A stretch of DNA of 34,366 nt from Candidatus Rokuibacteriota bacterium (GTDB lineage: Bacteria; Methylomirabilota; Methylomirabilia; Rokubacteriales; CSP1-6): assembly GCA_003220265.1 (NCBI GenBank), contig QHRW01000031.1, forward strand, positions 1 through 34,366, read 5' to 3'. Shown here in pieces: positions 1 through 7,580 of the stretch. Every line of letters starts with the position of its first letter. Positions within the stretch are counted from its first letter, which is position 1. The position numbers were made by a program, and so were the translations under genes. The notes beneath the pieces are model-generated. The model saw nothing but the letters and a program-made list of their open reading frames with translations. It did not search any database and was not told where the DNA came from.

Positions 1-819
1 GGAGGGCGTGCGCTCGCCGGGGCGCAGCCAGTGGGCCTCGGCGCCCACCGTGGGCATCGGCGCGCCGCCGGTGGTGGGATCGACGTAGCGCAGGCTCACC
101 GCCTGGCCCCGCGGCGTCGTGGTGGCCAGCCGCTCGAGCGCGGCGCGCACGGTGATCCAGGGCCAGCGCACCTGCGGAAAGCCCGTCTGCGGATAGCGCG
201 AGTGGCGCGGGACGAGGCCGGAAGCCGTCAGCTCGTCCTGCGAGGGATCGCTCGGCGTCGCCGGCGGTTGGGCGGGACGCATCTTCGAGGCCCAGGCGGC
301 GTCGAAGTGGCGTACGAGCGGGATGTCGAGGCCGTCGAGCCAGATGACGGGCTCCGTGCCCTCGTGACCGTGATCGTGCCAGCGCATCGGCGGCGTGATG
401 ATCAGATCGCCCGGTTCCATCACGCACTTGACGCCCTCGACGGTCGTGTACGCGCCGTGGCCCTCCACGATCAGCCGCAGCGCGGCGGGCGTGTGGTGAT
501 GGCTCGGCGCCGCCTCGCCCGGGAGGATCACCTGCAGGCCCGCGAAGAGCGAGGACGTGATGGCGTACGCCCCGCCGAGGCCGGGGTTGCGCAGCACGAG
601 CACGCGGCGCTCGGCCTGCTCCATCGGCACCAGCTTCGCGGCCTCCAGCACACGCGGCCACACGTCGCGCCAGCGCCAGACGTGCGGCACGGCCGGCGTG
701 GCGCGCTCGTTGGGCAGCAGGGCGTGCAGCGCGGTCCACAGCGGGGCGAGCGCGAGCGCATCGAGCGCGTCGGAGTAGGCGGCCGGAAGGTTGGCGTCGC
801 GCGTGACGAGCGTGTTCAT
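1..819 (-). CDS. Gentisate 1,2-dioxygenase-like cupin protein (3' end cut by window)
   Basis: The 273 visible residues read like a gentisate 1,2-dioxygenase, the Fe(II) enzyme that opens the gentisate ring to maleylpyruvate in aromatic catabolism. An N-terminal segment with RRVLVLRNPGL (residues 71-81) leads into a first cupin barrel. It has a histidine cluster at 107-109 followed by ALRLIVEG, then PGDLIITPPMRWHDHG with histidines 148 and 150, which are the expected metal-ligand region. WLDGLDIPLVRHF follows, as in the family. The second cupin domain lies outside the window. The ATG at 819 is chosen because the family similarity begins a few residues later. The lipid kinase gene ends 32 nt upstream on the same strand, so the two may be co-transcribed. 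Salicylate or 1-hydroxy-2-naphthoate dioxygenases belong to the same superfamily and cannot be excluded. Confidence 0.88.
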   Translation of the reverse strand, partial: MNTLVTRDANLPAAYSDALDALALAPLWTALHALLPNERATPAVPHVWRWRDVWPRVLEAAKLVPMEQAERRVLVLRNPGLGGAYAITSSLFAGLQVILPGEAAPSHHHTPAALRLIVEGHGAYTTVEGVKCVMEPGDLIITPPMRWHDHGHEGTEPVIWLDGLDIPLVRHFDAAWASKMRPAQPPATPSDPSQDELTASGLVPRHSRYPQTGFPQVRWPWITVRAALERLATTTPRGQAVSLRYVDPTTGGAPMPTVGAEAHWLRPGERTPS

Positions 820-851
820 GGGCGCCGATCGTATCACCTCGCCCGGCTCGG

Positions 852-1733
852 TCACACCGTCACCACGCGGAGCGCGCGGGGCAGAACCTCGACCTCGACG
901 GGCGTGAAGCCGCACGGGTCGCCGTCGAGCTGGACCGGCACCGGGATCTCGCTGGTCAGCGTCACCTTCCGGGCGCGGCCGTGGCGCACGTGGCTGAGGC
1001 TCTGATGTCGCCCGCGCGCGACCGCCCACGCATAACCGGCCAGGGCAGACAGACCTGGGCGCTCGAAGGCCAGCCAGTCGAGCAGCCCGTCGTCGCCGCG
1101 GGCGGCCGGCGTCAGCGACAGCGTCATCGCGTACTGCGGCAGGTTGCTGACCACGCACAACGCGCCGCGCATCTTGGCCCTTCCGACCGTGATCGCGACC
1201 GGACTATGGCGATAGCGCGCAAGCGCCCCCGCCACGCACGGCAAGTAGCTCAAGCGGCTGACGCGGCGGGGAGTGCCGGCGCCGCGCGCCCGCGCAATGC
1301 GATGGACGACGTCGGCATCGAAGCCGACGCTCAGCATGAGACCGAAGCGACGCGTGCACTCGGAGGTCGTCGCACGGCCGAGGTCGAGAGGCCGGGTGCG
1401 GCCCGCCGCGATGGCGCGCGCGAGCGCCAGGGGATCGGCCGGCGTGCCGATCGCACGGGCGAAGAGGTTCTCGTTGCCGAGCGGCAGGACGGCCAGCGGC
1501 ACGTCGCCGGCGAGCTCGTTGATGACGGTCGCCACGGTGCCATCGCCGCCGGCGGCCACCACGCACGACACGCCGGCCAGCATCGCCGCATCGCCGAGGA
1601 GCCTTGCACGGTGGGGCGCGTCCCACACCACTTGCACCTGCGTGCCGGTGGCCGCGAGCGCCTGCGCCAGCGCCTGCACGCGCTCGCGCGGCCGCGTGGC
1701 CCCGCGGTATGGATTGGCCGCGACGACAATCAC
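852..1733 (-). CDS. Diacylglycerol kinase-family lipid kinase (YegS/DagK-like)
   Basis: The 293-residue protein matches the DAGK catalytic fold used by bacterial lipid kinases (YegS, DgkB) that phosphorylate diacylglycerol or related lipids at the inner membrane face. It opens with the strand IVVAANPYRG. The nucleotide-binding GGDGT lies at residues 62-66, and PLGNENLFAR (from about 82) replaces the usual PLGTxNxFA. LSVGFDADVV and the C-terminal VQLDGDP (the conserved V-Q-x-D-G-E-P element, here with Asp) are also present. The length is typical of the family. The start codon is GTG at 1733, preceded by a GAGGG stretch; no earlier in-frame start gives a better N-terminus. The lipid substrate cannot be read from sequence, and sphingosine-kinase-like annotations are an alternative. 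No membrane segment is evident. Confidence 0.88.
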   Translation of the reverse strand: MIVVAANPYRGATRPRERVQALAQALAATGTQVQVVWDAPHRARLLGDAAMLAGVSCVVAAGGDGTVATVINELAGDVPLAVLPLGNENLFARAIGTPADPLALARAIAAGRTRPLDLGRATTSECTRRFGLMLSVGFDADVVHRIARARGAGTPRRVSRLSYLPCVAGALARYRHSPVAITVGRAKMRGALCVVSNLPQYAMTLSLTPAARGDDGLLDWLAFERPGLSALAGYAWAVARGRHQSLSHVRHGRARKVTLTSEIPVPVQLDGDPCGFTPVEVEVLPRALRVVTV

Positions 1734-1797
1734 GCGCCGCCCTCACACCGATGCGATACTGTGCGGGCTTTCGAGGAGCCCCGAGCGTCTGGGGGTT

Positions 1798-1820
1798 TGG
1801 GGGCCATCTCGGGGCCCCCA
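1798..1820 (+). promoter_or_regulatory. GC hairpin in the leader of the 1838-5607 operon
   Basis: The arms 1799-1805 (GGGGGCC) and 1813-1819 (GGCCCCC) are exactly complementary around a 7-nt loop. The hairpin ends five bases before the ribosome binding site AGGAGGT at 1824-1830. A weaker 5-bp hairpin (1765-1769 with 1777-1781) precedes it. It could tune translation or act as an attenuator, but there is no U-tract. In such GC-rich DNA a chance origin is possible. Confidence 0.3.
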
Positions 1821-1837
1821 TCCAGGAGGTTCCAAGG

Positions 1838-1996
1838 ATGCAGTTCGAGGTCGAGGTCTACCGGAACGACGTGGGGGAGTGGGTGGCGACGGCCGTCGAG
1901 TACAAGGTGAGCGTGAAGGGCCGCACGGAGCAGGAAGCGCTGGCGATGGTCATGGACGCGCTCGCCAAGCACTTCAAGACGGTCAAGCCATCGTGA
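1838..1996 (+). CDS. Small HicB-like protein (52 aa)
   Basis: The 52-residue product (start MQFEVEVYRNDVGEW, with EQEALAMVMDALAKHF near the C-terminus) resembles the N-terminal ribonuclease-H-like half of HicB antitoxins: strand, turn rich in D/G/E, strand, then a helix introduced by T-E-x-E-A. It lacks the C-terminal DNA-binding domain of full HicB proteins, and no HicA toxin is adjacent. The ATG at 1838 is set by a near-perfect Shine-Dalgarno AGGAGGT at 1824-1830, seven bases upstream. Its stop TGA (1994-1996) overlaps the GTG start of the next gene, so the two are translationally coupled. A stand-alone regulatory or folding role is inference; the coding call itself is firm because of the ribosome binding site and the coupling. 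Confidence 0.75.
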   Translation: MQFEVEVYRNDVGEWVATAVEYKVSVKGRTEQEALAMVMDALAKHFKTVKPS

Positions 1997-2865
1997 GCCA
2001 CGCGGCACGCTGCCGATTGTACGTCGGGCTGGCGCTGCTGGCGAAGCTCGGCGCCACGCCGGCCCTCGCCGCCGACTACGCCGGCCCCCTGGTGGACGCC
2101 CACTCGCACGTCCCCAACGCGACGGCCATCGACGCCTACGTGGCGGCCATGAAGCGCCACAACGTGACCAGGATCGTCCTGCTCGCCGTGGGCGGCGTGC
2201 AGAAGGACGACGCGGCCTGGATCGCCGCCGCGGCGCGCAAGTATCCCGATCGCGTCGCCCCTGGCCAGCCCCTGCCCGATCCGACGGCCGCCGCGGCGGC
2301 GACTCGCCTCGACGGCGAGCTCGGCAAGAGCGGCGCGCGCGCCATCGGCGAGGTCCACATCCGCCAGGTCAGCCGGAAGATCGACCGCAATCCCGCCGAC
2401 CCGGCCTTCGTGAAAGTGCTCGAGGTCGCGGCGAAGCACAAGACACCCGTCGTCATCCACGACGAGCTGACCGCGGAGGCGGCCAAGGCGCTGGAGGCGG
2501 CGCTCGCGGCGGTGCCCTCGGCGACGATCGTGCTCGCACACGGCGGTGAGAGCACACCGGAAGTGCTCGAGGGCCTGCTGGCCCGTCACCCGAACCTCGC
2601 CGTCGATCTCTCCGGCATGCACTTCCAGCGCACCCCGGCGCTGGCGACCGAGAAGGGCCCGCTCGATCCCGCCTGGAAGGCCCTCCTCGTGAAGCGTCCC
2701 GACCGCTTCCTGATAGGCATCGACGTGTGGGCGGCGCGGTTGTTCGAGCCGGCCATGCTCGATCGGCTGATGACGTGGACGCGACGGATCCTCGGCGAGC
2801 TGCCGCCCGAGGTCGCCGAGCGCGTTGCCCACCGCAACGCGGCGGCGCTCTACCGCCTGGAGTAG
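1993..2865 (+). CDS. Secreted amidohydrolase-2 family metal hydrolase
   Basis: The 290-residue protein has a cleavable-type signal peptide (hydrophobic core residues 9-17, small residues TPALAA at 22-27). A TIM-barrel amidohydrolase follows, starting with the metal motif DAHSH at 35-39. Further strand ends carry likely ligands or catalytic residues: VVIHDE, IVLAHGG and the late IGIDVWA aspartate region. The C-terminal NAAALYRL is the usual end of the Amidohydro_2 family (PF04909), whose members hydrolyse or decarboxylate aromatic and cyclic substrates. The GTG at 1993 overlaps the preceding TGA. The substrate is unknown; the ligase and monooxygenase downstream suggest degradation of an imported organic acid. 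Export to the periplasm is inferred from the signal alone. Confidence 0.82.
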   Translation: MSHAARCRLYVGLALLAKLGATPALAADYAGPLVDAHSHVPNATAIDAYVAAMKRHNVTRIVLLAVGGVQKDDAAWIAAAARKYPDRVAPGQPLPDPTAAAAATRLDGELGKSGARAIGEVHIRQVSRKIDRNPADPAFVKVLEVAAKHKTPVVIHDELTAEAAKALEAALAAVPSATIVLAHGGESTPEVLEGLLARHPNLAVDLSGMHFQRTPALATEKGPLDPAWKALLVKRPDRFLIGIDVWAARLFEPAMLDRLMTWTRRILGELPPEVAERVAHRNAAALYRLE

Positions 2866-2869
2866 CGGC

Positions 2870-4498
2870 GTGGCGACGAGCCCCTTCGCGGACGCCACCG
2901 CGTACGGCATGCTCGCCGCGATCGCCGCGCGCCACGGCGAGCGCGAGGCGATCGCGTTCGAGGAGCATCGCATCACCTTCGCGGGCCTGCGCGCGCGCGT
3001 CGATGCGTTCGCGGCCGGCCTCGCCGCGCTCGGCCTCGGCAAGGGCGACGCGCTCGGCATCTGGCTGCCCAACCGGCCGCTCTGGTACGTCGCGCAGTAC
3101 GCGGCCGCGCGCCTCGGGGTGATCGTCGTCGCGCTCAACCCGCGCTATCGCGCCCACGAGCTCACCTACATCCTGGGCCACTCACGCGCGACCGCGCTGC
3201 TCCTCACCGATCATCTGGGCGCCATCGATTACCTCGAGATGCTGGACGAGGTGATTCCCGAGCTGCGCGGCGCGACGCCGGGCGAGCTGGCCAGCGCCGC
3301 GCTACCGCACCTGCGTCACGTGCTCGTGGACGCCGAGGACCCGTATCCCGGCTGCCACCGGGTCCAGGACGTGCTCGACGCCGGGGGCGAGCTGCCGGCC
3401 CTCGACGTGGGGCCCGACGACGTCTTCACGCTGCTCTACACGTCGGGGACCACGTCGTTCCCGAAAGGCGCGATGATCTCGCATCGCAACTGCGTGCCGC
3501 ACGGCTGGCACACCGGCGAGGTCCTGCGGCTGACGCCGGACGACCGCGTGCTCCACGCGCTGCCGGCCGCGGGCACGTGGGGCGGCGTCAACATCCCGAT
3601 CTCCACGTGGAGCCACGCCGCGTGCCTCGTGCTGATGGAGGCGTGGGACCCGCTGCGCGCGCTGATGCTGATCGAGCGCGAGCGGTGCACGGTCTTCAAT
3701 GCCGTGGACACAATGCTCAAGCCCCTGCTCGAGCATCCCGACCTCGAGCGCTACGACCGTTCCTCGCTGCGCACCGGCGCCTTCGCGGCGGTGGGCGGCG
3801 GTGGGCCCGGCATGTTCGAGGCCGTGGTGAAGCGCCTCGGCGTCCCGCTGGCCTTTCACCCGTACGGCATGACCGAGGTGAACGCGCAGTCGCTCATGCA
3901 CGACCTCGACGAGTCGGTCGGGGATCGCGCCGAGCCGGGCGTCACACCGCTGCCGGGCCTCGAAGTGCGCGTCATCCATCCCGACAGCGGGCGCGCCTGC
4001 ACGGCGGGCGAGGAGGGCGAGCTGCAGTTCCGAGGACCGAGCGTGACGCGCGGCTATTTCGACAAGCCGGAGGAGATGCGTGCGGCCTTCACCGACGACG
4101 GCTGGTTTCGCACCGGCGACCTCGCCGTCCAGGACGGCCGCGGCCGCACCATCTTCAAGGGCCGCCTCAAGGAGACGCTGCGAATCAGCCACTTCATGGT
4201 GGCGCCCGGCGAGATCGAGTCCTTCTTGATGTCGCACCCCGACGTGGATCAGGCCTTCGTGGTCGGCGTGCCCGACGCCGCCACCAACGAGGCGCCCGTG
4301 GCCTACGTCATCGTCAAGCCGCACGCGCGCCTGACCGAGGACGACCTGCGCGCGTTCTGCCGCGGCAAGATCGCCTCGTTCAAGATCCCGCGCGCCGTCC
4401 GGTTCGTGACCGACGTGCCGCGCACGCCGAGCCCGCACGGCGACAAGGTCCAGCGCGTGAAGCTGCGCGAGCAAGCCATGAAGGAGCTGGGACGATGA
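2870..4498 (+). CDS. AMP-dependent acyl-CoA synthetase/ligase
   Basis: This 542-residue member of the ANL superfamily adenylates a carboxylic acid with ATP and then forms its CoA thioester. Visible core motifs are the phosphate-binding YTSGTTSFPKG (residues 190-200), YGMTE (332-336), GWFRTGDLA (about 410-418) and the hinge FKGRLKETLRIS with PGEIES after it. The C-terminal catalytic-lysine region is GDKVQRVKLRE, with Lys526. The length is normal. The GTG at 2870 is preferred: it lies four bases after the amidohydrolase stop and has GGAG at 2859-2862, whereas starts further upstream would run inside the preceding gene. The stop overlaps the next ATG (ATGA). Which acid is activated cannot be told from these motifs; medium-chain or aromatic acids are both possible. 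Confidence 0.92.
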   Translation: MATSPFADATAYGMLAAIAARHGEREAIAFEEHRITFAGLRARVDAFAAGLAALGLGKGDALGIWLPNRPLWYVAQYAAARLGVIVVALNPRYRAHELTYILGHSRATALLLTDHLGAIDYLEMLDEVIPELRGATPGELASAALPHLRHVLVDAEDPYPGCHRVQDVLDAGGELPALDVGPDDVFTLLYTSGTTSFPKGAMISHRNCVPHGWHTGEVLRLTPDDRVLHALPAAGTWGGVNIPISTWSHAACLVLMEAWDPLRALMLIERERCTVFNAVDTMLKPLLEHPDLERYDRSSLRTGAFAAVGGGGPGMFEAVVKRLGVPLAFHPYGMTEVNAQSLMHDLDESVGDRAEPGVTPLPGLEVRVIHPDSGRACTAGEEGELQFRGPSVTRGYFDKPEEMRAAFTDDGWFRTGDLAVQDGRGRTIFKGRLKETLRISHFMVAPGEIESFLMSHPDVDQAFVVGVPDAATNEAPVAYVIVKPHARLTEDDLRAFCRGKIASFKIPRAVRFVTDVPRTPSPHGDKVQRVKLREQAMKELGR

Positions 4499-5607
4499 CC
4501 CTGCGCACTCGCCTGTGCGACCTCCTCGGCATCGAGCACCCGATCGTGCAGTCCGGCATGGGCGGCGTGGCCGGCCCCGACCTCGTGGCCGAGGTCTCCA
4601 GGGCCGGCGGCCTCGGCATCGTCGCCGCGCTCCACCTCACGGCTGACCAGGTGCGCGACGCGATCCGCCGCGTGCGCGCGGCAACCGATCGACCGTTCGG
4701 CGTCAACCAGTTCATGCCCGACTCGCTGCGCCCGCCCACCGATCCCGCCTCGATCCCCGAGCGCACGGTGGCGGAGGTGCAGGGGACGCTCAACGGCTTT
4801 CGCGAGCGGCTCGGCCTGCCGACGACGACCGCGCGGCCTGCGGCCGTGCCCGACCTCGTCGACGCCGCCTTCGAGGTGATCCTGGAGGAGCGCGTGCCGG
4901 TGTGGTCGATCGGCCTCGGCAACCCGAGCGCCGAGCAGGTCAAGCGCGCGCACGCGCGCGGCATCAAGGTGATGGCGATGGTGACGACCGTCGAGGACGC
5001 GCGCACAGTGGAGCGCGCCGGCGTGGACGTCATCGTCGCCCAGGGCGCCGAGGCCGGCGGCCATCGCTCGACGTGGGTGAAGCGGCGCACGGCGGACGAG
5101 GCCTGCGTGGGGACAGTCGCGCTGGTGCCCCAGGTGGTGGACGCGGTCGGCGTGCCCGTCGTCGCGGCCGGCGGCATCGCTGACGGCCGCGGCCTGGTCG
5201 CCGCGCTGGCCCTCGGCGCCGCCGGCGTGCTGCTCGGCACGCGCTTCGTGGCCACGCGCGAGGCGACGGCGCCCGAGTTCCAGAAGAAAGCGCTGCTGGA
5301 GAGCGAGGCGGAGGCGACGGTGGTGACGGACGCGATCACCGGGCTCTGGGCCCGGTACCTGCGCAACACCTACACGACCGAGTACGATGCCTCCGGCGCG
5401 CCGGTCTTCCCCGCCCTCGTGCAGTCACGCGCCGCGCAGGACATCTTCGCCCACGCGGCCAAGCAGGCCGACCGCGCGTGGTTTCCGATGCCGACGGGCC
5501 AGAGCGTGGGCCTCATCCGCGATCTGCCGGGCGCGGCCGACGTGGTGGCCAAGATCGTCGGCGAGGCGCACGAGGTGCTGGAGCGCCTCGCGCGCCTCGC
5601 CGACTAG
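4495..5607 (+). CDS. Nitronate monooxygenase (2-nitropropane dioxygenase family)
   Basis: The 370-residue FMN-dependent TIM-barrel enzyme oxidises alkyl nitronates such as propionate 3-nitronate to carbonyl compounds. Family signatures are the N-terminal LLGIEHPIVQSGMGG, PFGVNQF, the catalytic-histidine loop AQGAEAGGHRS (His190) and the FMN phosphate-binding strands VPVVAAGGIADGRG and GVLLGTRF. It starts at ATG 4495 within the ATGA overlap with the acyl-CoA ligase stop, a clear sign of an operon. It is the last gene of the unit. The opposing lipoprotein gene ends only four bases beyond its stop, with no terminator visible between them. Related family members include FabK-type enoyl-ACP reductases, but the GGH motif argues for the nitronate group. 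Confidence 0.9.
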   Translation: MTLRTRLCDLLGIEHPIVQSGMGGVAGPDLVAEVSRAGGLGIVAALHLTADQVRDAIRRVRAATDRPFGVNQFMPDSLRPPTDPASIPERTVAEVQGTLNGFRERLGLPTTTARPAAVPDLVDAAFEVILEERVPVWSIGLGNPSAEQVKRAHARGIKVMAMVTTVEDARTVERAGVDVIVAQGAEAGGHRSTWVKRRTADEACVGTVALVPQVVDAVGVPVVAAGGIADGRGLVAALALGAAGVLLGTRFVATREATAPEFQKKALLESEAEATVVTDAITGLWARYLRNTYTTEYDASGAPVFPALVQSRAAQDIFAHAAKQADRAWFPMPTGQSVGLIRDLPGAADVVAKIVGEAHEVLERLARLAD

Positions 5608-5611
5608 CGCG

Positions 5612-6028
5612 TTACTTCCCGAGCTCGCCGCAGAACACGTACGTCGACGCCTGCTGCGCGGACTTGTGGCCGTTGATGGCGTAGCCGCCCTTGCGGAGAT
5701 CATCGAGCGAGGCGTTGACGACCGTCTCCGACTTGCCGTTGACCAGCGGCGACAGCGCGTAGGCGGGCTTCGGGTCGAGCTTCGCGCAGCTCCCCTTGTG
5801 GATGTGGACGGGCTGCGAGACCCCGGCGGGCCCGCCGGTGACCGCCAGGACCACCTTGGTCTGCTTGTCGCTCTGCTTCGTCAGCGTGGCGGTCCCGGAT
5901 TCACCCGAATTGTTCTGGGGTGCAAGGTGTACCCCTCGCATCTTGTACCACCAGTTGCCCATCGTCGTGCAGCCGGCCAGCACGAGCACCACGCAGAGCA
6001 CCGGGGCGATCGTTCGTGCTACACGCAT
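5612..6028 (-). CDS. Lipoprotein with CHRD/superoxide-dismutase-like domain
   Basis: The 138-residue product has a lipoprotein signal: charged MRVAR, a hydrophobic stretch and the lipobox LVLAGC with Cys20 as the lipidation site. The mature part contains SGTATLT, PVHIHKGSC, ALSPLVNGKSE and YAINGHKS, a pattern seen in CHRD-like or Cu,Zn-SOD-like beta domains. His-rich strands are present but a full metal site is not obvious. The start ATG at 6028 is fixed by AGGAGGT four bases upstream; an ATG further upstream at 6061 would place residues ahead of the signal peptide. The OsmC-family gene precedes it on the same strand with only 34 nt between them if the UGA is read through. Function in envelope oxidative or metal stress is a guess from this pairing. 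Confidence 0.78.
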   Translation of the reverse strand: MRVARTIAPVLCVVLVLAGCTTMGNWWYKMRGVHLAPQNNSGESGTATLTKQSDKQTKVVLAVTGGPAGVSQPVHIHKGSCAKLDPKPAYALSPLVNGKSETVVNASLDDLRKGGYAINGHKSAQQASTYVFCGELGK

Positions 6029-6062
6029 ACGCACCTCCTGGGGTGTGATGCCGCAGAGCACT

Positions 6063-6479
6063 CTAGCGAGGAACGGCCTTGACGCTCACTTCCACGGCGG
6101 TCGCGGCCGCGACCGTGCCATAGAGGGGTCACCGCTGGCGATACGTCTCGACGAGCGCCTCCGCCTGGGCCTGGCTGACGCCGACCAGCTCGAAGCGCAT
6201 GGTGATGCGCGAGAAGCGCGGCGCCGGGGGCACGCGGACGCCCTCGATGGTGGCGGTCATGCGCTCGAGCGGCACGCCGGTCTCCTGCGCGTGCATCTCG
6301 ATGAGGGTGACGCCGCACGACGACACGCCGGCCAGGAAGGCCTCGCTGTTCGTGAAGGCGTCCGGCTGCGGGCGGGTGGACGAATCCAGCACCAGGCCGG
6401 CGTTGCGCGTGCTGTTGCGCGCGCGGCCCACCACGCCGCTGCTGCTGGAGCGGACGATCTCGACCTTCTCGTCGGCCAT
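6063..6479 (-). CDS. OsmC-family peroxiredoxin-like protein, probable selenoprotein (UGA codon 117)
   Basis: OsmC/Ohr proteins reduce hydroperoxides using two cysteines. Residues 1-116 carry the first half, including SEAFLAGVSSCGVTL with Cys55. The frame then meets TGA at 6131-6129, directly before CCC. Reading through adds 21 residues beginning PLYGTVAAATAVEVSV and ends at TAG (6063-6065). This gives 138 residues, the normal family length. The OsmC family continues at this point with Cys-Pro followed by exactly this kind of strand, so the TGA replaces the second catalytic Cys codon. A SECIS-like hairpin lies just downstream. I infer selenocysteine. A TGC-to-TGA nonsense mutation or sequencing error is the alternative, in which case the product ends at 6129 after 116 residues. 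The ATG at 6479 has a promoter so close that the mRNA may be leaderless. Confidence 0.72.
6098..6115 (-). promoter_or_regulatory. SECIS-like hairpin following the in-frame UGA
   Basis: On the minus strand a perfect 7-bp stem CGGTCGC / GCGACCG closes a GGCC tetraloop (loop 6108-6105). Flanking CAC and GTG could extend it with a bulge. The loop begins 20 nt after the UGA at 6131-6129 and has G at its first two positions. Bacterial SECIS elements are described as hairpins with a small apical loop, a G in the first two loop positions, and roughly 16-37 nt between UGA and loop. This element meets all three. The arms also make an 18-bp DNA palindrome, so a GC-rich coincidence is not impossible. Confidence 0.55.
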
Positions 6480-6486
6480 CCTGGCG

Positions 6487-6515
6487 ATCATACGACAGCT
6501 GGCCGCGTCCGGCAA
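6487..6515 (-). promoter_or_regulatory. Sigma-70-type promoter for the OsmC-family gene
   Basis: Read on the minus strand, TTGCCG (6515-6510) and TATGAT (6492-6487) are separated by exactly 17 nt. The expected transcription start is near 6480, one base before the ATG at 6479. That predicts a leaderless or nearly leaderless mRNA, consistent with the absence of a good Shine-Dalgarno site. Confidence 0.5.
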
Positions 6516-6560
6516 AACTTGGCGGTGCGGAGTAAAATGGCGCCGGCAAAGGAGACCCGC

Positions 6561-7580
6561 GTGAAGCTCGACGTCGCGATGCTCACCCACGACCTCAAGC
6601 AGATCCCCGACTACGCCCGCAAGGTCGAGGCGCTCGGCTACGACTGCCTGTGGTCGGCGGAGACGCAGCACGATCCCTTCCTGCCGCTGGCGGTCGCCGC
6701 GACGGCGACCTCGCGCATGAAGCTGGGCACCTCGATCGCGGTGGCCTTTCCGCGCAGCCCCATGGTCCTCGCGCACATCTCCTGGGACCTGGCCAAGGCC
6801 TCGGGCGGCCGGTTCATCCTGGGCCTGGGCTCGCAGGTGAAGGGCCACAACGAGCGGCGCTTCTCGGTGAAGTGGGAGGCGCCGGCGCCGCGGATGCGCG
6901 AGGTGGTGCAGGCGCTGCGGGCGATCTGGGACTGCTGGCAGAACGGGGCGAAGCTGAACTTCAAGGGGCAGTACTACCGCTTCGATCTCATGACGCCGTT
7001 CTTCAATCCGGGCGCCATCGAGCATCCGAACGTGCCCGTCTACGTGGCGGCCGTCAACCAGGCCATGTGCCGCGTGGCCGGCGAGGTGTGCGACGGCCTC
7101 CACGTGCACCCGTTCAACAGCCCCAGGTACCTGCGCGAGTTCGTGCAGCCGGCCGTGAAGGAAGGCCTGGCCAAGGCCGGCCGCGACGGCAAGGACTTCG
7201 CGTACGTCACCTCGACGTTCGTGGTGGTGGGCGACACCGAGCCGGAGCGGGCGACGGCGCGCCAGGCCGTGAAGCAGCAGATCGCCTTCTATGCCTCCAC
7301 GCGCACGTACGAGCCGGTGCTGGCGGCGCACGGCTGGCAGGATTTGGTGCCGGCGCTCCACCGCAAGTCGGTGGAAGGCGACTGGAAGGGCATGGCCGAC
7401 CTCATCACCGACGAGATGGTGGAGACGTACGCCGTCACCGGGACCTACGCGGACATCGGCCACAAGATCCGCGAGCGCTACACCGGCTTGCTGGATCGCA
7501 CCGCGTTCTATCAGCCGTACACCCAACCGTCGCTTGACGACCCGCGGATCCCGCGGTTGGTGAAGGAATTCAACGGATGA
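6561..7580 (+). CDS. LLM-class (luciferase-like, probably F420-dependent) oxidoreductase
   Basis: The 339-residue protein has the luciferase-like monooxygenase TIM barrel and reads like the TIGR03617 type of F420-dependent oxidoreductase. It shows the N-terminal KLDVAMLTHDL, GYDCLWSAETQHDPFLPL, KLGTSIAVAFPRSP and ASGGRFILGLGSQVKGHNERRF, then FKGQYYRF, PVYVAAVN and the C-terminal YTQPSLDD region. The cofactor (F420 or FMN) is family inference. GTG 6561 is chosen because AAGGAG (6549-6554) sits six bases upstream. An in-frame ATG at 6537 would add eight residues and has no ribosome binding site. Its stop overlaps the ATG of the dehydrogenase (ATGA), and the two begin a run of seven plus-strand genes. 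The substrate is unknown. Confidence 0.88.
   Translation: MKLDVAMLTHDLKQIPDYARKVEALGYDCLWSAETQHDPFLPLAVAATATSRMKLGTSIAVAFPRSPMVLAHISWDLAKASGGRFILGLGSQVKGHNERRFSVKWEAPAPRMREVVQALRAIWDCWQNGAKLNFKGQYYRFDLMTPFFNPGAIEHPNVPVYVAAVNQAMCRVAGEVCDGLHVHPFNSPRYLREFVQPAVKEGLAKAGRDGKDFAYVTSTFVVVGDTEPERATARQAVKQQIAFYASTRTYEPVLAAHGWQDLVPALHRKSVEGDWKGMADLITDEMVETYAVTGTYADIGHKIRERYTGLLDRTAFYQPYTQPSLDDPRIPRLVKEFNG

Noticed and set aside
3577..4494. In-frame upstream extension of the nitronate monooxygenase
   Set aside because: It lies within the acyl-CoA ligase in another frame; the ATGA overlap at 4495 and the family N-terminus define the start.
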